From an uncultured Rubrivivax sp. (lineage in GTDB: Bacteria > Pseudomonadota > Gammaproteobacteria > Burkholderiales > Burkholderiaceae_C): DNA of 10,859 nucleotides. Each line of letters starts with the position of its first letter. Within the stretch, counting starts at the first letter, position 1. The stretch is taken from NCBI GenBank assembly GCA_937975735.1, contig CALJUI010000332.1:1-10859 (forward strand). Direction: 5' to 3'. Below the pieces are notes generated by a model. It did no database searches. It saw nothing but the letters and a program-made list of their open reading frames with translations, and was not told the origin of the DNA. This document shows, piece after piece, positions 6,622-10,859 of the stretch. A program made the translations under genes and the position numbers.

Positions 6622-7284
6622 ATGAATCTGGAACTGGCCCGCTTCAACATGATCGAGCAGCAGATCCGCCCCTGGGAGGTCCTGGATCCGGCGGTGCTGA
6701 ACCTGCTCGCGGTGGTCAAGCGCGAAGACTTCGTGCCGCCGGCGTACCGGGCGATGGCCTTCGTCGACACGCAGGTGCCGCTGCCCGGCGGCCAGTGCAT
6801 GCTCGAGCCGCGCGTCGAGGCCCGGCTGCTGCAGGAACTGCAGGTCCAGCGCCACGAGCGCGTGCTCGAGATCGGCGCCGGCAGCGGCTTCATGGCCGCT
6901 CTGCTCGGCCACCGCGCGCAGCAGGTGACGACGCTCGAGTGCGACGAGACGCTCGCGAAGATGGCCGCCGACAACCTGCAGCGCGCCGGCCTGAGCAATG
7001 TCCGCGTGCGCCGCGTCAGCCCGACCGAGGGCGCGCGCGGCCTGCCGGGCGACGCGCCGTTCGACGTCATCGTGCTGTCCGGCTCGGTCGCCGAGGTGCC
7101 TCACGCGCTGCTCGAGCAGCTCAAGGTCGGTGGCCGTCTGGTGGCCATCGTCGGCGACGAGCCAATCATGCGCGCCCGGCTGTTCAAGCGCGCCGGCGAC
7201 GCCGCCTGGTCGGAGACCGACCTGTTCGACACCGTGGCACCGCGCCTGCGGGGCTTCGATCGCGGCTCGCGCTTCGTCTTCTGA
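6622..7284 (+). CDS. PCMT-family (protein-L-isoaspartate O-methyltransferase-like) methyltransferase
   Basis: The product has 220 residues. The N-terminus ARFNMIEQQIRPWEVLD and the SAM-binding motif VLEIGAGSG (81-89), then FDVIVLSGSVAEVP and LKVGGRLVAIVG, place it in the PCMT family, whose classic members methylate isoaspartyl residues to repair aged proteins. Two signatures of true repair enzymes (GQTIS...P and GDG) are absent: the equivalents are GGQCMLEP (56-63) and VSPTEG (132-137). It belongs to a divergent subgroup that I recall next to tolC in betaproteobacteria, so its substrate is uncertain and the gene name pcm should not be applied firmly. The start at 6622 gives the usual family N-terminus (MNxExARFNM). 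ATG 6610 is possible; GTG 6583 would sit against the -10 box. tolC follows after 150 bases. Confidence 0.88.
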   Translation: MNLELARFNMIEQQIRPWEVLDPAVLNLLAVVKREDFVPPAYRAMAFVDTQVPLPGGQCMLEPRVEARLLQELQVQRHERVLEIGAGSGFMAALLGHRAQQVTTLECDETLAKMAADNLQRAGLSNVRVRRVSPTEGARGLPGDAPFDVIVLSGSVAEVPHALLEQLKVGGRLVAIVGDEPIMRARLFKRAGDAAWSETDLFDTVAPRLRGFDRGSRFVF

Positions 7285-7421
7285 GCCGGACCGATGCGAT
7301 CGTGCCCCTTGCCGTTCGTCGGCGATATCGGCCGCCGGAAGCGGCGTCGCCTGCAGGTCGTCGCAATCCGGCGGCACCCGCCCCGGCCGGCCGTGTAAAA
7401 CCCCGCCCTTAGCCCCCGAAT

Positions 7422-7427
7422 GAGGAA
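7422..7427 (+). promoter_or_regulatory. Ribosome binding site that fixes the tolC start
   Basis: GAGGAA lies 7 bases before the ATG at 7435, ideal spacing. It would be inside the coding region if the in-frame ATG at 7420 were used, so it supports the later start. Confidence 0.65.
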
Positions 7428-7434
7428 TGCATCC

Positions 7435-8754
7435 ATGCGATCGACGCGCTTGACCGGCCTGGCCCTGGCCGCCCTGCTGACCCTTGGCACCGCCGCCGCG
7501 GTCCGGGCGCAGAGCCTGAAGGACCTGTACGAGGCCGCCCGCGCCTATGACGCCACCTACCTGGCCGCGCGCGCCCAGGCCGACGCCGCGCAGTTCCGCG
7601 CCGCCCAGGCCGAGGCGCTCGGGCGGCCCTCGGCAGCCCTGGTCGGCAACGCGACGACGAGCGCGGTGAACCCGCCTGTCGGGCCCTCGGGCGGCAGCAC
7701 CGCGGTCGGCGGCACGCTGAGTGCACGCTACCCGCTGATCAATCGCGCCAACGACGTCGCGATGGACCAGGCACGCCGCTCGCTCGAGGTCGCCGCGGCC
7801 GACCTCGCCGCCGCCGAGCAGGACCTGATCGTGCGCCTGTCACAGGCCTACTTCGACGTGCTGGCGGCGCAGGACACGCTGGAGACCACCCGCGCCAGCA
7901 AGGCCGCGATCACCGAGCAGCTCGCGTCGGCGAAGCGCAACTTCGAGGTCGGCACCGCGACGATCACCGACACCCGCGAGGCGCAGGCGCGCTTCGACCT
8001 GTCCACCGCCCAGGAGATCGCCGCCGAGAACGACCTGCGCAGCAGGCGCATCGCGCTCGACCAGCTGGTCGGCCGCACCGAGGTGCAGCCGCTGCCGCCG
8101 AAGGCGCCGGTGGCGCTGCCGGCGCTGATCCCGAACCAGGCCGAGGCCTGGGTCGGCACCGCCGACGCGCAGCACCCCACGATCCGCCGCGCCCGAGCGG
8201 CGCTGGACATCGCGACGCTCGAGATCGACCGCGCCAAGGCCGCCGAGCGGCCGACGCTGGACGCGGTCGGCTCGTTCGGCAGCACGCACACCCGCGGCAG
8301 CGCGGTGTCCTTCCCCGGCAGCCAGACCGCCGCCACCGTCGGCGTGCAGCTGAACTGGCCGCTGTACACCGGGGGCGCCACCGACAACCGCATCAAGGAG
8401 ACGGTCGCGCTGGAGCTCAAGTCGCGCAATGACCTCGAGGCGGCGCGGCGCGGCGTCGCGCAGGGCACGCGCGTCGCCTTCTTCGGCCTGCAGTCGGGCA
8501 TGGCGCAGGTCAAGGCGCTGGAGGCCGCCGAGGCGTCGAGCAAGCTCGCGCTGGAAGCCACGCAGCTCGGCTACAAGGTCGGCGTGCGCGTGAACCTGGA
8601 CGTGCTGAACGCCCAGACGCAGCTGTTCCAGACCCAGCGCGACCTCGCCCGCGCCCGCTACGACGTGCTCGTCGGCGGGCTGCGGCTGCGCCAGGCGTCG
8701 GGTCAGCTGACGCCGCTGGACCTGGAGGCGCTGAGCCGCCTGCTGGCGCCCTGA
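7435..8754 (+). CDS. tolC: TolC-family outer-membrane efflux channel protein
   Basis: The product has 439 residues, in the usual range. TolC trimers form the outer-membrane and periplasmic tunnel for tripartite drug pumps and type I secretion. A signal peptide (1-25, AVRA before Gln26) is followed by two outer-membrane efflux repeats, about 30-215 and 240-430. Typical pieces are SLKDLYEAARAYDATYLAARA at the mature start, YPLINRANDVAMDQARRSLEVA, LSQAYFDVLAAQDTLE, LNWPLYTGG in the second repeat and the C-terminal VNLDVLNAQTQLFQTQRDLARARYDVL. The ATG at 7435 is chosen over 7420 because GAGGAA sits 7 bases before it and the signal peptide then begins normally. It follows tetR and the PCMT-like gene on the same strand. 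No inner-membrane pump or adaptor gene is in the window. A more specialised secretion partner role cannot be excluded. Confidence 0.93.
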   Translation: MRSTRLTGLALAALLTLGTAAAVRAQSLKDLYEAARAYDATYLAARAQADAAQFRAAQAEALGRPSAALVGNATTSAVNPPVGPSGGSTAVGGTLSARYPLINRANDVAMDQARRSLEVAAADLAAAEQDLIVRLSQAYFDVLAAQDTLETTRASKAAITEQLASAKRNFEVGTATITDTREAQARFDLSTAQEIAAENDLRSRRIALDQLVGRTEVQPLPPKAPVALPALIPNQAEAWVGTADAQHPTIRRARAALDIATLEIDRAKAAERPTLDAVGSFGSTHTRGSAVSFPGSQTAATVGVQLNWPLYTGGATDNRIKETVALELKSRNDLEAARRGVAQGTRVAFFGLQSGMAQVKALEAAEASSKLALEATQLGYKVGVRVNLDVLNAQTQLFQTQRDLARARYDVLVGGLRLRQASGQLTPLDLEALSRLLAP

Positions 8755-8779
8755 GGCTTCACGCCACACTTCTTTACCC

Positions 8780-8806
8780 GCCGGCATCGTGCCGGCCACG
8801 GCCGGC
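8780..8806 (+). repeat. Three GCCGGC copies forming alternative hairpins before the DUF1800 gene
   Basis: GCCGGC occurs at 8780-8785, 8791-8796 and 8801-8806. Copies one and two form a 7-bp stem with a 3-base loop (GCCGGCA-TCG-TGCCGGC). Copies two and three form an alternative 6-bp stem with a 4-base loop (CACG). Neither is followed by a T-tract. The element lies 25 bases after the tolC stop and 18 bases before the next ATG, so it may affect read-through or translation. Such repeats also arise by chance at this GC content. Confidence 0.4.
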
Positions 8807-8824
8807 GCGGCACACTCCGCGATC

Positions 8825-10225
8825 ATGAGTCCACGCGCCGCCATCGCCGCCCATCGCTTCGGCCTCGGCGAGGCCTCGCTGGCCACGATCGGCACCGACC
8901 CGCTGGGCTGGCTGGAGGCGCAGATCGGTCCGGCCGGTCCGGCCTTCGGTGACGACCTGCCCGACACCGCCACGGCGCTGCGCGCCCACGCCGACTTCGT
9001 CCGCCAGCAGCGTGCACGGCGTCAGGCGATGGCCGACGGCCGCAGCGACGAGCAGCGCTTCGGCGAGCACTTCCGCCGTCTGGTGCACGCCGACGTACGC
9101 GCCCGCCTGGGCAGCGCCGCGCGCAGCCCGCGTCCGCTGGCCGAGCGGCTGGCGATCTTCTGGGCCAACCACTTCACGGTGTCGATGGCCAAGCCGTCGG
9201 TGCGCGGCCTCGCCGGCGCCTTCGAGCGCGAGGCGATCCGCCCGCACGTCGCCGGCGACTTCGCGACGATGCTCGGCGCCGCGGTGCGCCATCCGGCAAT
9301 GCTGCGCTACCTGGACAACGACCGCTCGGCCGGGCCGGGCTCGCGCCTGGTGCAGCGCCTGCGCCGGCGCGGCGGCGATCGCGCACCGATCGACGGCCTG
9401 AACGAGAACCTCGCGCGCGAGCTGCTCGAGCTGCACACGCTCGGCGCCGCCGGCGGCGGTGCGGCCTACGGCGGCTGGGGCGGCTACACGCAGGCCGACG
9501 TCACCGAAGTGGCAAGGCTGCTGACCGGATGGCGGGTACCGCTGGCGGCGATCGAGCGCGACCCGCAGGCCTCGCCGTTCGACCCCGCCTGGCACGAGCC
9601 CGGCCCGAAGACCGTGCTCGGCCGCCGCTACGACGAAGGTCCGCAGGCCCTCGACGCGCTGTGCCGCGACCTGACGCGCCACCCGTCGACCGCGCGCTTC
9701 ATCGCCTTCAAGCTGGCCCGCCACGTCGTCGCCGACGAGCCCCCGCCGGCGCTTGTGGCCGAACTAGCGCAGACCTTCGCCCGCACCGACGGCGATCTGG
9801 GCGCGCTCACGCGCACGCTGCTGCGCTCGCCGCTGGCCTGGGCACCGGCGCCGGCCAAGCTCAAGAGTCCGGAGGAGTTCGTGGTCTCCGCGGCGCGGGT
9901 GCTCGGCCTGGCCGAGCAGGCCTTCGCCCGCGCGCCGGACGCCGGCATCGGCGCGCTCGGCCAGCCGATGCTGTCGGCCCCGTCGCCGGCCGGCTGGCCC
10001 GATCGCGCCGACGAGTGGCTGGGCCCGGACGCGGTCTGGAAGCGGGTCGAGTGGAGCACCCGCGTCGCCGAGCGGCTGGGTGCGCGCATCGACGCGCGCC
10101 GGCTCGCCGACGCCAGCCTCGGCCCGTGGCTCGAGGCGTCGACCCGGCGCGAGATCGAGCGCGCCGCCGACGGCACGCAGGCGCTCGCGCTGCTGCTGCT
10201 GGCCCCCGAATTCCAGCGTCGCTAG
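8825..10225 (+). CDS. DUF1800 family protein
   Basis: The product has 466 residues, usual for the family. Conserved blocks in order are AAHRFGLG (8-15), FWANHFTVS (112-120), HPAMLRYLDN, NENLARELLELHTLG (193-207), YTQADVTEVARLLTGW (221-236), HPSTARFIAFKLARHVV, DLGALTRTLLRSP, KLKSPEEFVVSAARVLG and the terminal LAPEFQRR. The molecular function is not established; DUF1800 genes are commonly found beside DUF1501 genes, as here. No signal peptide or membrane segment is seen from the ATG at 8825; the GTG at 8789 would add only a weakly hydrophobic Ala-rich stretch and would begin inside the hairpin. No Shine-Dalgarno sequence precedes the ATG. A Gly-rich insertion (about 208-220) separates LHTLG and YTQ, which are only a few residues apart in members I recall. 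The next gene starts 10 bases after the stop. Confidence 0.9.
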   Translation: MSPRAAIAAHRFGLGEASLATIGTDPLGWLEAQIGPAGPAFGDDLPDTATALRAHADFVRQQRARRQAMADGRSDEQRFGEHFRRLVHADVRARLGSAARSPRPLAERLAIFWANHFTVSMAKPSVRGLAGAFEREAIRPHVAGDFATMLGAAVRHPAMLRYLDNDRSAGPGSRLVQRLRRRGGDRAPIDGLNENLARELLELHTLGAAGGGAAYGGWGGYTQADVTEVARLLTGWRVPLAAIERDPQASPFDPAWHEPGPKTVLGRRYDEGPQALDALCRDLTRHPSTARFIAFKLARHVVADEPPPALVAELAQTFARTDGDLGALTRTLLRSPLAWAPAPAKLKSPEEFVVSAARVLGLAEQAFARAPDAGIGALGQPMLSAPSPAGWPDRADEWLGPDAVWKRVEWSTRVAERLGARIDARRLADASLGPWLEASTRREIERAADGTQALALLLLAPEFQRR

Positions 10226-10228
10226 GAG
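10224..10228 (+). promoter_or_regulatory. Ribosome binding site of the DUF1501 gene, overlapping the DUF1800 stop
   Basis: AGGAG shares its first two bases with the TAG stop codon of the upstream gene and lies 7 bases before the ATG at 10236. This tight arrangement implies one transcript and probably translational coupling. Confidence 0.75.
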
Positions 10229-10235
10229 AACCACG

Positions 10236-10859
10236 ATGATCCGGCGCCGAACCCTCGTCCAGGCCGCCTTCGGGGCGGCGGCCACCGCTTCGCTGCGGAT
10301 CGCCGGCGCCGCCACGCCCGACGGATCGCGCTTCGTGCTGGTCGTGCTGCGCGGCGGCATGGACGGCCTGTCGGCGGTTCCGGTACCTGGCGACCCGGCC
10401 TTCGCCGACGCGCGCGGCGCACTCGGCCGCTTCGAGACCGATCCGCTGCCGCTCGACGGCCCGTTCGCGCTGAATCCGGCGTTGAGCACGCTGCATCGGC
10501 TCTACACCGCCGGTGATGCGCTGGTGCTGCACGCCACCGGCCTGACCTACCGCGAGCGCTCGCACTTCGACGCACAGCAGGTGCTCGAGTCCGGAGGCAC
10601 CCGCCCCTACGAGCTCGACGACGGCTGGCTCGGCCGCGCGCTCGCGGCCACCGGCACGAGCGGGCTGGCCTTGTCGACCGCCGTGCCGCTGGTGCTGCGC
10701 GGCGCCGCGGCGGTGGACACCTGGGCGCCTTCGGTGCTGCCCGACCCGTCGAGCGACCTGCTCGCCCGGCTCGACCGCCTGTACGCCGCCGACGCGCAGC
10801 TCGGGCCCGCGCTGGCCCGCGCGCGCGGCCTGCGCGCCGACGCCGCGATGGGCGACGAG
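10236..10859 (+). CDS. DUF1501 family protein with Tat signal (3' partial)
   Basis: 208 codons are visible before the right edge, with no stop, so the gene is cut off; members I recall are about 380-430 residues. The N-terminus MIRRRTLVQAAFGAAATASL is a twin-arginine signal (RRRTLVQ at 3-9) with a short Ala-rich core and a probable cleavage near AGAA at about 23-26. It therefore should be exported folded, perhaps with a metal cofactor. The core motifs LRGGMDGLSAVP (from about 38; D43) and ERSHFDAQ (107-114) are typical of DUF1501, which is related to the alkaline phosphatase/sulfatase fold; residues G44, H110 and D112 fall in the conserved positions. The family activity is not established. 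The start is supported by AGGAG at 7 bases. It follows the DUF1800 gene by 10 bases in an evident operon. Confidence 0.9.
   Translation, partial: MIRRRTLVQAAFGAAATASLRIAGAATPDGSRFVLVVLRGGMDGLSAVPVPGDPAFADARGALGRFETDPLPLDGPFALNPALSTLHRLYTAGDALVLHATGLTYRERSHFDAQQVLESGGTRPYELDDGWLGRALAATGTSGLALSTAVPLVLRGAAAVDTWAPSVLPDPSSDLLARLDRLYAADAQLGPALARARGLRADAAMGDE

Noticed and set aside
7331..7345. 5-bp hairpin GCCGC/GCGGC between the PCMT-like gene and tolC
   Set aside because: It is too short to separate from chance at this GC content, and there is no T-tract.
7285..7434. Possible remnant of a rhodanese-like gene, which I recall between the PCMT and tolC genes in some relatives
   Set aside because: The 150-base gap holds no open frame or motif resembling one; no remnant can be supported.
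7840..8973. 377-codon minus-strand open frame opposite tolC and the start of the DUF1800 gene
   Set aside because: It is Arg/Gln/Gly-rich with no motif and lies opposite confidently identified genes.

Overview
The window reads as chromosomal DNA of a very GC-rich betaproteobacterium, most likely in the Burkholderiales. This rests on the uniformly G/C third codon positions, TAGAAT-type -10 boxes with poor -35 boxes, and a TetR regulator, PCMT-like methyltransferase and TolC lined up in that order. The assignment is inference from pattern recognition, with no database search. Genes are densely packed: no gene-free stretch exceeds about 180 bases, and there is no sign of an insertion sequence, prophage, CRISPR array or base-composition island.

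Layout. (1) 1-2660, plus strand: the C-terminal GH94 (phosphorylase-like) part of a cyclic beta-1,2-glucan synthase, cut off at the left edge. (2) 2691-3449, minus strand: a small secreted DUF4124-like protein with six cysteines, then a tRNA-Gly(CCC) with its own -10 box and a strong terminator that also faces the glucan synthase gene. (3) 3590-5168: trmB (plus) and uppP (minus), meeting tail to tail with a 17-base overlap. (4) 5220-5765, minus: a DUF1439/YceB-like lipoprotein upstream of uppP, probably transcribed with it. (5) 5796-8754, plus: a TetR/AcrR regulator behind a good promoter with a palindromic operator, then a divergent PCMT-family methyltransferase and a TolC-type outer-membrane efflux protein. 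(6) 8825-10859, plus: a DUF1800 gene closely followed by a DUF1501 gene with a twin-arginine signal, cut off at the right edge.

How the genes fit together. Much of the content concerns the cell envelope: periplasmic glucan synthesis, recycling of the undecaprenyl carrier, a lipoprotein, an outer-membrane channel and its probable regulator, and a Tat-exported protein pair. TrmB and the tRNA belong to translation. The TetR operator lies between the divergent tetR and lipoprotein/uppP genes, so it may act on both directions.

No clearly new system is visible. The items most worth a second look are the DUF1800/DUF1501 pair, where only the second protein has an export signal; the PCMT homologue that has lost the usual isoaspartyl-methyltransferase signature motifs; and the small secreted protein with what looks like a duplicated Cys-to-Cys helical unit.
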